Source of the DNA: Enterobacter ludwigii
GTDB taxonomy: Bacteria; Pseudomonadota; Gammaproteobacteria; Enterobacterales; Enterobacteriaceae
DNA: 64,000 nucleotides
Direction of reading: 5' to 3'
Assembly (NCBI RefSeq): GCF_001750725.1
Contig: NZ_CP017279.1
Coordinates: 1 to 64,000 of the forward strand
Both the position numbers and the translations under genes were made by a program. The notes below the pieces were generated by a model. The model searched no databases. It saw nothing but the letters and a program-made list of their open reading frames with translations, and was not told the origin of the DNA. Of the stretch, positions 23,563 through 31,382 are shown one piece after another (the stretch's first letter is position 1; each line of letters opens with the position of its first letter).

Positions 23563-24011
23563 TGGTTTGCATCAGCGTTTTGCTGGGAGGTGCATTGGCT
23601 TACCTGACCAGCGACTACCTGGAAAGTAAAGAGGTGCCCATCGAGCCATGCAGCAGCGTCATTCGTAATGGCAAATTTATCGATGAAACCCTGCAGCATT
23701 ATCAGTTTAATGGCATGATCACCTGGTGGCCAAAGCTACACCGGCTAACGTTATTTGGTGTAAAAACGGATGAGGCCGGAAATCGGGTCTTTAATCGAAC
23801 CTTACAGTTAACATCGGTGACCCAGAAAGGAAATGTCATCAATGGACGGGTGGCAGAATTAAAAATCGCCGTTGGCGATCAACTCCCGGAGAAGACCTTT
23901 CTGATCAGCGAGGATAATCAGTATATGAATCTGTTATTCAAACCGATTAATAAGAATAGCTGGCTAATGAAAGTGAATGATAACTGGGTAGCGATGTGTG
24001 AGTATAAATAA
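23532..24011 (+). CDS. FidL-like membrane protein, partner of the ToxR-like regulator
   Basis: This 159-residue protein has one N-terminal transmembrane helix (about residues 4-26) and a periplasmic domain. It resembles the FidL-like family found next to ToxR-type regulators in enterobacteria. ToxS protects ToxR in a similar pair, so a helper role is likely, but this is inference. A strong ribosome-binding site (AAGGAGGG) lies inside the end of the upstream gene, and the frames overlap by 31 bases, so translation is coupled. Confidence 0.72.
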   Translation: MQLRILFVILMVCISVLLGGALAYLTSDYLESKEVPIEPCSSVIRNGKFIDETLQHYQFNGMITWWPKLHRLTLFGVKTDEAGNRVFNRTLQLTSVTQKGNVINGRVAELKIAVGDQLPEKTFLISEDNQYMNLLFKPINKNSWLMKVNDNWVAMCEYK

Positions 24012-24160
24012 TTGCACGCTGATTTTGTTGTAAGAAATATCCAGGTTGACAAGGTTTTAAATCTGCCGAAGTTGTTAGCCATTCTCCTGTTTACAGGCTG
24101 ATGAATATCCTATCTTGCGGAACAGGATTTCATTATTAAACCTGGAGCAGGATATCTCCC

Positions 24161-25762
24161 ATGTCAAAGCAAAAGAAAATATCTCTGAGCGCAATTGCCG
24201 CTGGCCTGGCGTTAAGTGGATTGCTGGTCAGCACGTTTAGCCATGCGGCTGTAACAGATACCGCCTCACTGATGCCAGATATCAGTCAGAAAAAAATCCT
24301 TGTGGGTTACTGGCATAACTGGGGAATCAACCCGGAAGAGATAGACAAAGCGCGCGGGTATCAGGGGGGACTACCTTCTGATATGTCGCTGCGTGAAGTG
24401 CCGAAAGGCTACAACGTCGTCAGCGTTTCATTTATGAAAGTCATGGACGGGCAGAGCGGTAATATTCCTACCTTCAAACCCTACAATGCGACTGATGAAG
24501 ATTTTCGCGCTCAGATTGCTGAGCTGAACGAGCAGGGGCGCGCGGTGTTAATTTCACTGGGCGGCGCTGACGCGCACATTGAACTGCACAAAGGCCAGGA
24601 ACAGGCGCTCGCGGATGAGATCATTCGTCTGACCGAACAATACGGTTTTGACGGTCTTGATATCGACCTGGAACAGTCGGCCATCACTGCCGCTGATAAC
24701 AGTACGGTGATACCGGCGGCGCTGAAAATGGTGCGAGCCCACTATCAGCAGCAAGGTAAACATTTCATCATCAGTATGGCGCCAGAATTTCCTTATCTTC
24801 AGGCCGATCGCGGCGTGAACTACAAAGCCTATCTGCAAAATCTTGAGGGTGTGTATGACTTTATTGCCCCTCAATACTACAACCAGGCGGGCGACGGCGT
24901 GAATATGATGACGCCTGAAGAGAAGGAAGAAGTGGGCGAGTGGTGGCTGCCTCAGGAGTGGGGGAAAGGCTACAGCGACCGCCAAAAAGAACTATTCCTT
25001 TACTATCTCACCGACAGCCTCGCAAACGGCACGCGCGGGTATGTGAAGATCCCGGCGAATAAGCTGGTGATTGGTCTTCCTGCCAACCCGGATGCCGCAG
25101 GAACCGGTTATGTGAGAGATGCGCAGAGTGTCTTTAACGCGCTTTCGCGTCTGGAAGCAAAAAATGAAGCGATAAAAGGCCTCATGACCTGGTCAGTTAA
25201 TTGGGATAACGGGAACAAGAAAAACGGTCAGCATTACGGCTATGAATTTCTGACCCGCTATCAGAGCATCCTTGATGGCAGTTTGCCAGATGGGGGCGAT
25301 GAAACGGATAGCCAGGCGCCAACGCAGGTGCAGGGCGTACAGGCAACACTGACGGGAACGGCTGTTTCGCTTAGCTGGCAGCCTGCTCAGGATAATACTG
25401 GCGTGGCGGGGTACGCCATCTGGCGTGATCTGGAAAAGATTGGCGATACCCGTGAACTCGGCTTAACCGACAGCCAAACTCAGCCGGGCATGAGCTACCG
25501 CTATACCGTAATTGCCTATGATGCAGCGAACAACTTCGCCGTGCCAAGCCAGCCGGTGACCATCACCGTGCCTGACAGTGACGATGGGACGGGAGAAGAG
25601 GGCGGTCAGGATGGCAACGTCGCCGCGTTCACCCCAGGTAAAGGCTACGCGGTGGGGGATAAAGTGCTCTACGGCGGCAAAGTTTACCGCTGCCTGAATG
25701 GCCATACCGCAGCCAGCCACTGGTCGCCGGATCGGGCAAACAGCTTGTGGAAAGCGGAATAA
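24161..25762 (+). CDS. Secreted GH18 chitinase with FnIII and CBM5/12 domains
   Basis: This 533-residue enzyme cleaves beta-1,4 bonds of chitin. It has a signal peptide (1-29, ending SHA-A) and a GH18 barrel at about 45-375. The catalytic motif is DGLDIDLE, with the proton donor Glu171. A fibronectin III domain lies at about 390-470, and a C-terminal CBM5/12 chitin-binding module at about 487-533 has YAVGDKVLYGGKVYRC and HWSPD. The layout resembles ChiD/ChiC-type enzymes. It follows the ToxR/FidL-like pair by 149 bases. That gap has a TTGACA at 24046 but no good -10, which may mean an activator is needed. Export by the T2SS in this window is likely but inferred. Confidence 0.92.
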   Translation: MSKQKKISLSAIAAGLALSGLLVSTFSHAAVTDTASLMPDISQKKILVGYWHNWGINPEEIDKARGYQGGLPSDMSLREVPKGYNVVSVSFMKVMDGQSGNIPTFKPYNATDEDFRAQIAELNEQGRAVLISLGGADAHIELHKGQEQALADEIIRLTEQYGFDGLDIDLEQSAITAADNSTVIPAALKMVRAHYQQQGKHFIISMAPEFPYLQADRGVNYKAYLQNLEGVYDFIAPQYYNQAGDGVNMMTPEEKEEVGEWWLPQEWGKGYSDRQKELFLYYLTDSLANGTRGYVKIPANKLVIGLPANPDAAGTGYVRDAQSVFNALSRLEAKNEAIKGLMTWSVNWDNGNKKNGQHYGYEFLTRYQSILDGSLPDGGDETDSQAPTQVQGVQATLTGTAVSLSWQPAQDNTGVAGYAIWRDLEKIGDTRELGLTDSQTQPGMSYRYTVIAYDAANNFAVPSQPVTITVPDSDDGTGEEGGQDGNVAAFTPGKGYAVGDKVLYGGKVYRCLNGHTAASHWSPDRANSLWKAE

Positions 25763-25773
25763 CAGGTTTTCTA

Positions 25774-25809
25774 AACAGCATGGCTTCTCAGGGAGCCATG
25801 CTGTTGTGT
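25774..25809 (+). terminator. Stem-loop after the chitinase gene
   Basis: A perfect 12-base inverted repeat (AACAGCATGGCT / AGCCATGCTGTT) with an eight-base loop lies 11 bases after the chitinase stop. It is followed by a weak T-rich stretch (GTGTTT). It probably ends or attenuates the chitinase transcript before the cytochrome gene. Confidence 0.65.
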
Positions 25810-25825
25810 TTACAGGACAACAACG

Positions 25826-26353
25826 ATGCAAACTTCTCTGGTTACAGCCAAACGATATGACCTCTTTTCTCGCCTTCTGCACTGGGTGGTCGCCGCGGTC
25901 ATTATCTACGCGATGTGCATGGGTTATATTCTGCACGTGCTGGAAGGGACCCAGTGGTTTACCTTCTTTTCTGTGCTGAATATGTCGCTTGGCACCATCG
26001 CTACACCTATCATGCTGGTGCGGTTCGTCTGGCGTTTCTTCCGCCCTTCGGTACCCTATCCGGCAACGGTAGCCGGACGTAAAAAGCAGCTGGTGGTATT
26101 TATTCATGAGCTGTTTTATCTGACTATTATGGTGGTGCTGATCAGCGGTTTTCTGATGCTACAAAAAGATTACAACCTGTTTGGTCTGGTGCCGGTTTCT
26201 CGCCCGATTACGGTCGCCCAAGTCAATGCGTTTTTCTTCCAGGTGCATCGCTACAGCTGCATTCTGCTGGGCGTGATTTTGCTTGGACATGTCGCGGCGG
26301 TGTTAAAATACACCTTTAGCGGGCAGCGGGAGATCCTGCAGCGGATGCTGTAA
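25826..26353 (+). CDS. Cytochrome b561-family membrane protein
   Basis: This 175-residue protein has four transmembrane helices and resembles bacterial cytochrome b561 (CybB, YceJ), which moves electrons from quinol using haem b. Likely haem His residues are His19 in RLLHW, the His in FIHELFY, and those in VHRYSC and LLGHVAAV. At the spot where relatives usually have HKSLG this protein has NMSLG (Asn52), so one ligand may be lost; His37 lies nearby. It has ACAGGACA just upstream of the start. It lies between the chitinase and a convergent membrane gene, with which it overlaps by 38 bases. Confidence 0.8.
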   Translation: MQTSLVTAKRYDLFSRLLHWVVAAVIIYAMCMGYILHVLEGTQWFTFFSVLNMSLGTIATPIMLVRFVWRFFRPSVPYPATVAGRKKQLVVFIHELFYLTIMVVLISGFLMLQKDYNLFGLVPVSRPITVAQVNAFFFQVHRYSCILLGVILLGHVAAVLKYTFSGQREILQRML

Positions 26354-27569
26354 GAGAGAGGCTCACTCCTCCCATCAGATGCGCGGTGTTGCCAATCCTT
26401 TGAAACATCACCCTCCCGCGCATCTTCCCCCCATGCAGCGTTTGCAGGACAATATCCCGGGTAAAGCTGTTTCCGGATTGCTGTGAATACCAGGTGCGAA
26501 AATAGGGCAGGAATGGCGTATCGCAATGGGCGTCCAGTAGCGTCAGGGTGCTCAGCGTCTTTTCCTCATCGGGGAACAGCGCTTGCGTGCTACCTTGCCA
26601 GTGGATCTCCTCCTCCGGCATCGAGAGACGAAACACGACGCTCGCACCAGTTTGCGAAAGGCGATTAATGATGGCATTAGTGCTGGCCGCATGAGCCTGT
26701 TGCAGTTGGATCCAGTGGCGATACTGCGATAAACAGTTGGCAAAAATCGCCGAAAATACCAGATACCACTGTGCCTGCCAGATAGCGGGGATCAGATCGG
26801 GTGTCAGTGTGTAAAAAATCCCTTCCCGCTGCTGGGTTGCCAGCATCACAATCAGGTATTGAATAAGCAGCAGAATGCCAACGCCACGTCCGGAGAGCGT
26901 AAACACGCTCAGCAATACCACTGTTGTTTGTACCAGCAGAAGGTTTAGCCCCTGCCAGAGCGGTGGCAGGAAAAAGTAGCCTGTCATCAGCACAAGCGTA
27001 TTCGCGGCAAGGAGCAGACCGTCCCGCCGGTTAAATTGCTGACGTGCAGGCGTTTTGCTCTCCCGCAACAGCGGCAAGATGGCGAGAATGCCGGTTAACG
27101 CCGCCAGCACCCAGGAAAAAAAATGCAGTGGCGCAATCGGATAGCCTGACAGTAACAGCGCCAGATTAAGCAGCAAACTGCCACAAAAAATACTGAATGT
27201 TAATTGCAGGGGATAAATCAGTTCTCGAATAATGGGGTGGCGTGCAAAACGTAGCGCAGGCAGTTGCGCATTCAGACGAAAGACGGCAACGCATAACGGA
27301 AAAATCGCGACGTCGAAGAGGGCGAACAGGCTCGCCAGCGCCAGCGGGCGACCTATCCAGACGCCAACAAACACGTGCAACAAACCAGCGGTCGCCAGCC
27401 ATAGCGGCCACTCTCGCGGAGCAGTCAGCCATAATGCGGCGAAGAGTAACGGCGCCGGGAGCCAGAGCGTAGTGGAGAGGCTCCAGCTATCCCGCGTGTG
27501 AAAGCTCAGGAGTGCCAGCAGGGTATAGAGACCTGAAAAGGCCAGCCAGCGGATAATATAGGTAATCAG
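26316..27569 (-). CDS. Multi-pass membrane protein with PAS-like tail and non-standard start
   Basis: The frame is open from 27617 to 26316 and encodes about eight hydrophobic helices, a MASE1-like arrangement. A soluble C-terminal domain of about 110 residues looks PAS-like (EIHWQGSTQALFPDEE, then GGKMRGRVMFQRIG). No GGDEF, EAL or kinase output domain follows. The first usual start in frame is a TTG at 27383, but that would cut off two clear transmembrane helices. A good ribosome-binding site (GGGAGAA) stands 7-10 bases before a CTG (27567-27569) and an ATT (27564-27566). I chose the CTG, but the ATT fits nearly as well. Either the gene uses a rare start or it has lost its start. Function unknown. 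Confidence 0.55.
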   Translation of the reverse strand: MITYIIRWLAFSGLYTLLALLSFHTRDSWSLSTTLWLPAPLLFAALWLTAPREWPLWLATAGLLHVFVGVWIGRPLALASLFALFDVAIFPLCVAVFRLNAQLPALRFARHPIIRELIYPLQLTFSIFCGSLLLNLALLLSGYPIAPLHFFSWVLAALTGILAILPLLRESKTPARQQFNRRDGLLLAANTLVLMTGYFFLPPLWQGLNLLLVQTTVVLLSVFTLSGRGVGILLLIQYLIVMLATQQREGIFYTLTPDLIPAIWQAQWYLVFSAIFANCLSQYRHWIQLQQAHAASTNAIINRLSQTGASVVFRLSMPEEEIHWQGSTQALFPDEEKTLSTLTLLDAHCDTPFLPYFRTWYSQQSGNSFTRDIVLQTLHGGKMRGRVMFQRIGNTAHLMGGVSLSLTASAAGSPAAR

Positions 27570-27679
27570 CGTTATTCTCCCTCTGAGGCGTTCAGCATTA
27601 TTCAGGTATTTATCATTTTAATCTCAATTATTTTATCGTCGCCATTGCTACGCTGGGATTTTTTCAGAAGGGCTTAACG

Positions 27680-27898
27680 ATGGACTGGCAAAGCGACAAA
27701 CATGATCCTGCAATCCTGTGGTTTTCACTTTCTTCACGTGCGGCAGAGCATGAGCAGGGAAAGGAATGGCATAACGCGGCAATATTGTGGAAAGAGGCTG
27801 CGCAATATGCAAAGGTGCATATGAATATTGAATGGGCAAACTCGCGCGGAAACTTTTGTGCCTTACGCGCGAACAGGCTGCCTAAATATAATGAGTAG
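27680..27898 (+). CDS. ANR-family transcriptional regulator (Aar-like)
   Basis: This 72-residue protein matches the ANR pattern: an Ala-Glu helix (SSRAAEHEQGKEWHNAA), then LWKEAAQYAK, then NIEWANSRGNFC. ANR proteins are small negative regulators that bind AraC-type activators such as AggR in enteric pathogens. No AraC-family gene is in this window, so its partner is elsewhere or it acts on another regulator. AAGG lies eight bases before the ATG. It precedes the prepilin peptidase by 45 bases on the same strand and may be co-transcribed with it. Confidence 0.75.
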   Translation: MDWQSDKHDPAILWFSLSSRAAEHEQGKEWHNAAILWKEAAQYAKVHMNIEWANSRGNFCALRANRLPKYNE

Positions 27899-27943
27899 TC
27901 TCTGCTATTATCGGGTATTGCATGTCCCTCAGAGCGTTGAACC

Positions 27944-28693
27944 ATGGTAGAGAGTGTCATACTCGTTTTTAGTGTTTTACTGGGTGCCGTCATCGGCAGC
28001 TTTTGCAATGTCATCATTTATCGGCTCCCCTTGATTCTCCATGGTAAAGCCCTCTCTTTATCGTGGCCTGCTTCCCATTGTCCTCACTGCAAACACCCCA
28101 TTAAATTTCGCCATAATGTTCCACTACTTGGCTGGATACTGCTGCGCGGGCGCTGTGCCAGCTGTGGTCAGGCGATATCATGGCGCTATACGCTGGTTGA
28201 AGGGCTGATGGCACTGCTGTATGGCGTGATTATCTGGCAGCAGGGCATCACGCCACAAAGTCTGTTTGATGTGCTGGCTGTGACATTTTTGCTGCCGCTG
28301 CTGTTTATTGACCTGCGCACCATGCTCTTGCCCGATCGTCTGACGCTCCCGCTACTGGCGTTGTCGCTCTTGTTTGCCATCAGCGGCTATAGCCGGGTGG
28401 ATCCGTTGCAGGCATTAATAGCCGCGCTGCTGGGATTTGGTGTGCCCTGGTCGCTCTCTTTGCTGTTTCGTTTGTTTCGCGGTCATGAAGGCATGGGGAT
28501 GGGAGATATGAAACTGTTGGCGGCGCTCGGGGCGTGGCTTGGACCACTGGCACTGCTGGATGTGTTTGTTGCTTCTACGCTTTTAGCGTTGATTACCGCG
28601 TTGATTTTTCTGCGGATAAAACCCGGTCAACCGTTTCCCTTCGGCCCTTACCCGATTATCGCGGCGATGGGGTGGGTGATGTTATACCGATAA
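27944..28693 (+). CDS. gspO: Prepilin leader peptidase / N-methyltransferase
   Basis: This 249-residue inner-membrane aspartic protease cuts the short leader of (pseudo)pilins and methylates the new N terminus. It has the N-terminal GAVIGSFCNVIIYRLP, and a cytosolic loop with two pairs of cysteines (HCPHCKHP and RCASCGQ) that bind zinc. The two catalytic Asp residues are in LLFIDLRTMLLPD and GMGMGDMKLLAALG. About eight helices follow. It should process the four pseudopilins encoded at 43.5-52.6 kb, although it lies 15 kb away from that operon and on the other strand. The symbol is given by function. Confidence 0.9.
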   Translation: MVESVILVFSVLLGAVIGSFCNVIIYRLPLILHGKALSLSWPASHCPHCKHPIKFRHNVPLLGWILLRGRCASCGQAISWRYTLVEGLMALLYGVIIWQQGITPQSLFDVLAVTFLLPLLFIDLRTMLLPDRLTLPLLALSLLFAISGYSRVDPLQALIAALLGFGVPWSLSLLFRLFRGHEGMGMGDMKLLAALGAWLGPLALLDVFVASTLLALITALIFLRIKPGQPFPFGPYPIIAAMGWVMLYR

Positions 28694-28727
28694 AAAAGCG
28701 CCGGAACGAAGGGGCGATATCCGGCGC
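28692..28727 (-). terminator. Terminator for the monooxygenase operon (minus strand)
   Basis: The stem GCGCCGGA / TCCGGCGC with a 14-base loop runs into TTTTTT when read on the minus strand. It starts at the stop codon of gspO. It lies about 85 bases after the monooxygenase stop, so it likely ends that transcript. Confidence 0.8.
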
Positions 28728-28810
28728 AAAAATGATAACGGGAGTGTACCAGTATGATTACTGTTTCAGGCGCGGGTCAGCGAAGACCAGGCCAGAATTA
28801 ACTTACTGTA

Positions 28811-30574
28811 TTATTTACATTCTTTAGGCATGTTTGCCGCACCTTCTTTCTTCCAGACGCCCCATTCACCACCGGCGCCAGGCTTATCGCCACGGGTTTC
28901 CCAGCTGTTCAGCCAGATGTTGCCCTCATAGCTCACTTTTTCACAAGGTGTCTTGTAGGTCTTGTTCTGATCCCATGCTTTGGCATCGGTTTGCGCCGGG
29001 CGCAGTTTAATCAGCTTCGTTGCCGTGGAGACTTTACCGGTTGGTGCCGTCACTTTCACCTGCAGCATGACATCCACATTGTCGGTATACGGATGTTTAC
29101 CTTTGAGGATTGTGCTGAAGCTGGTCGGTGAAGAGATCTGAATTTTATCGGCATGCGTCAATGCGGACCATTCAAACGTAGATCCCTGTAAGGAGTCATT
29201 GTTTTTAGAAGCTACTGCAGCAGAGAGAACAGCACCGCCAACAATGGTGTCCTGGCTGTTGCCCGTATTGATCTGCACATCGGAAGCCTGTTGCGCTTCC
29301 TTCACGGTCACCTTGATATCGTCGGTGCTGGTTTTGCCATTTTTAGCGGTAACCGTCAGACGATAGGTCACTGTACCGATTTTGCCAGGTTTGATTAACG
29401 CACGGGCTTTTGCCGCGTGGACGGTTGAAACCCAATCGCCTTTATCCGCGATCTGCAATGCACCAATGTCCTGACCTGAGACAATAGTCCATTGATATTT
29501 TTCAGCCCTGAGGCTTGCAGAACCGTTGAGGTCATATCCACGGGATTCACTGTTGCTGATCACGGTGAAATCACTGCCTGCCTTCGCCTCAGGTGCCGTG
29601 CTATCCGCTTCTGCTTTGGCATTCAGGGTGACGGTTTTGGAATCACTCTCGTCTTTGTCGTTGGTGACGGTCAGTTTTACATTAACGCTGAAGTCACTGT
29701 CAGGTTTAGCCTTCAGGCGAATGCTGGCTTTGGCACTGGTACTGTTTTCCAGAATAACCTTGTCTGCATTGCTGGTCACAGCCCAGCTGTACTTCAGCTC
29801 TTTCCCCGTAGAGGCGCTACCGTCCAGCGACAGCGTGCTGGTTGACAGGTTATGGCTGGATGGAGAGACGCTGGCCACCGGTTTGGTGACGACTTCACCG
29901 CCGAAATCGACGTCGATCATCTGATAAAATGCGTTATCGGTATCACGTACGCGCCAGACGGCATAAATTTTCTGCTTACCTTCGCGTGCCGGTACGTTAC
30001 AGGTGTGGGTTTCAAAGCCTGTCGGGATCGAAATATCCGCCGACGGGTTGCCTGGCGCGTAGGTATAAACCTCGTGGCAGAAAGGTTTATCTTCAAACAT
30101 CGCTCGGGTCAGGCGGGAATCCGCTCCCGGATATGACTGCCAGTCCGGCTTGGTAATGTAATAGGTAAAATAGGTGGTGCGGTGTTTTGCCGGCAAATGC
30201 CATTTAAACTGATGCGGGCCCGCAGACATCGGGTTGTTATAGGTGTTTTGTTTTTCATCATCAAGCTTGCTGAATGCAGGGGTTGCCGTTGAGCCACCGC
30301 TGGCCAGCTTGCCGTCCGGTGGGAACTGGAACAGCTGTTCATTGGCGATCGGCGTTGGGCTCATATCGTTGCCCGCCGGGAGCTTCGGAGCTTCAACGGC
30401 GTCAGCTGGCCAGACGTTACTGTGCTCGCCTTTATCATTCATCGGCGGGAAATGGATCACTGAACGGGATTTGGGTTCAAACACATAGCCATGCGCAAGC
30501 GCGCCCGTGGAGTACAGGCCAACTAATGCCACGGCTAAAGCCGACGTAATGCTATTCATCTTGAGTAGTTTCAA
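28811..30574 (-). CDS. AA10 lytic polysaccharide monooxygenase (chitin-active, GbpA/CBP21-like)
   Basis: This secreted copper enzyme oxidatively breaks crystalline chitin. The signal peptide ends ALA before His28, which becomes the N terminus and one arm of the copper brace (HGYVFEPKSR). The second copper His is likely His131 in LPAKHRTTYFTYYITK, and TRAMFEDKPFC is the family motif. The AA10 domain covers 28-225. Three PKD/Ig-like domains (about 230-530) follow, then a C-terminal CBM5/12 module (about 539-587). The TTG start at 30574 has AGGGA upstream and gives a positively charged leader; the ATG five codons later is the alternative. It follows the exported protein at 30591 by 16 bases, so they share an operon. 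It is a likely T2SS cargo. Confidence 0.92.
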   Translation of the reverse strand: MKLLKMNSITSALAVALVGLYSTGALAHGYVFEPKSRSVIHFPPMNDKGEHSNVWPADAVEAPKLPAGNDMSPTPIANEQLFQFPPDGKLASGGSTATPAFSKLDDEKQNTYNNPMSAGPHQFKWHLPAKHRTTYFTYYITKPDWQSYPGADSRLTRAMFEDKPFCHEVYTYAPGNPSADISIPTGFETHTCNVPAREGKQKIYAVWRVRDTDNAFYQMIDVDFGGEVVTKPVASVSPSSHNLSTSTLSLDGSASTGKELKYSWAVTSNADKVILENSTSAKASIRLKAKPDSDFSVNVKLTVTNDKDESDSKTVTLNAKAEADSTAPEAKAGSDFTVISNSESRGYDLNGSASLRAEKYQWTIVSGQDIGALQIADKGDWVSTVHAAKARALIKPGKIGTVTYRLTVTAKNGKTSTDDIKVTVKEAQQASDVQINTGNSQDTIVGGAVLSAAVASKNNDSLQGSTFEWSALTHADKIQISSPTSFSTILKGKHPYTDNVDVMLQVKVTAPTGKVSTATKLIKLRPAQTDAKAWDQNKTYKTPCEKVSYEGNIWLNSWETRGDKPGAGGEWGVWKKEGAANMPKECK

Positions 30575-30590
30575 AATAATCTTCCCTGAA

Positions 30591-31028
30591 TTAATTGAAG
30601 GACACTTCTACGTGACTGAGGGGGTTGCTCTCTTTGGCGTAAACGCTGTTCGAGTGTGATTCATCGGGCGAAATCTCGCCGTTGCTGTGCTTGAACCCGG
30701 CACGCAGATCGGGGTGCTGCTGGTTGATAGCCTGGGCGAGGACGTAGGACCAGTGAGCCTCTTCACCCGCAAGGATGGTGACGTGGGTTTCCATGGCTGG
30801 CAGTTCGGTGGCATCGTTAAAGAAGCGCGCACGAATTGTTTGCCCTTCGACGACCTTCACTTTCTCACCGTTGACGGCGCGTTCCAGTGAGCCAAGTTCT
30901 TTCATGCAGTTCTGGTGACCCTGTTCGCAGTTTGCCGCTGGCGAGGTCGTGGCGGCGTTGGCTGAAACGCTGACGCCCGCCCCTGCCAGTAAAGAGGCAA
31001 GGACAAAAGCAGATCCTGTTAATTTCAT
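30591..31028 (-). CDS. Exported protein of unknown function, co-transcribed with the monooxygenase
   Basis: This 145-residue protein has a clear Sec signal peptide (1-25, ending ANA). The mature part is about 120 residues with two Cys in CEQGHQNC, probably a disulfide. A mostly polar domain follows, with LAGEEAHWSYVLAQAI and a His-rich stretch. I do not recognise the family. It is the first gene of a two-gene operon; the monooxygenase starts 16 bases after its stop. A helper role for the monooxygenase (copper loading, electron donor, or chitin contact) is possible but not shown. AAGGGAA precedes the ATG. Confidence 0.75.
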   Translation of the reverse strand: MKLTGSAFVLASLLAGAGVSVSANAATTSPAANCEQGHQNCMKELGSLERAVNGEKVKVVEGQTIRARFFNDATELPAMETHVTILAGEEAHWSYVLAQAINQQHPDLRAGFKHSNGEISPDESHSNSVYAKESNPLSHVEVSFN

Positions 31029-31382
31029 AAGTTCCCTTATTAATGACTAAATAATAACTAGAGGTAATTCTCACCTGTGGCGCAGGTGGAAAAGCGTTAT
31101 TACCGTGTGATAACAAGGGGGAATAGTAACGGGAGGAGATAACCGGCTTGAATAAGAGACTTCTCTGAGGCATTAAGAGTCGGGGAATTCAGGAAGAGAA
31201 GTGCGACCTGCCATATTGTAAAGGGCGTTCAGATCGCGATATGGGCTGGAATAGTATTATCATGGGCCATTGCACGGGGCTTTCCTTCTTCCAGGAATGA
31301 AACAGCGTAATAAATTGAAAGACAGGTTGCCGACAGTGCAATGGCCAGGATTATAGGGCTCACGGACGGGAATCTTACGGTT
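31029..31382. promoter_or_regulatory. Upstream region of the monooxygenase operon
   Basis: This 354-base gap lies before the exported-protein gene and after the nuclease gene, both on the minus strand. It must hold the operon promoter. It contains a perfect 11-base inverted repeat, GGCCATTGCAC (31265-31275) and GTGCAATGGCC (31336-31346), separated by 60 bases. No gene was recognised. Confidence 0.45.
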
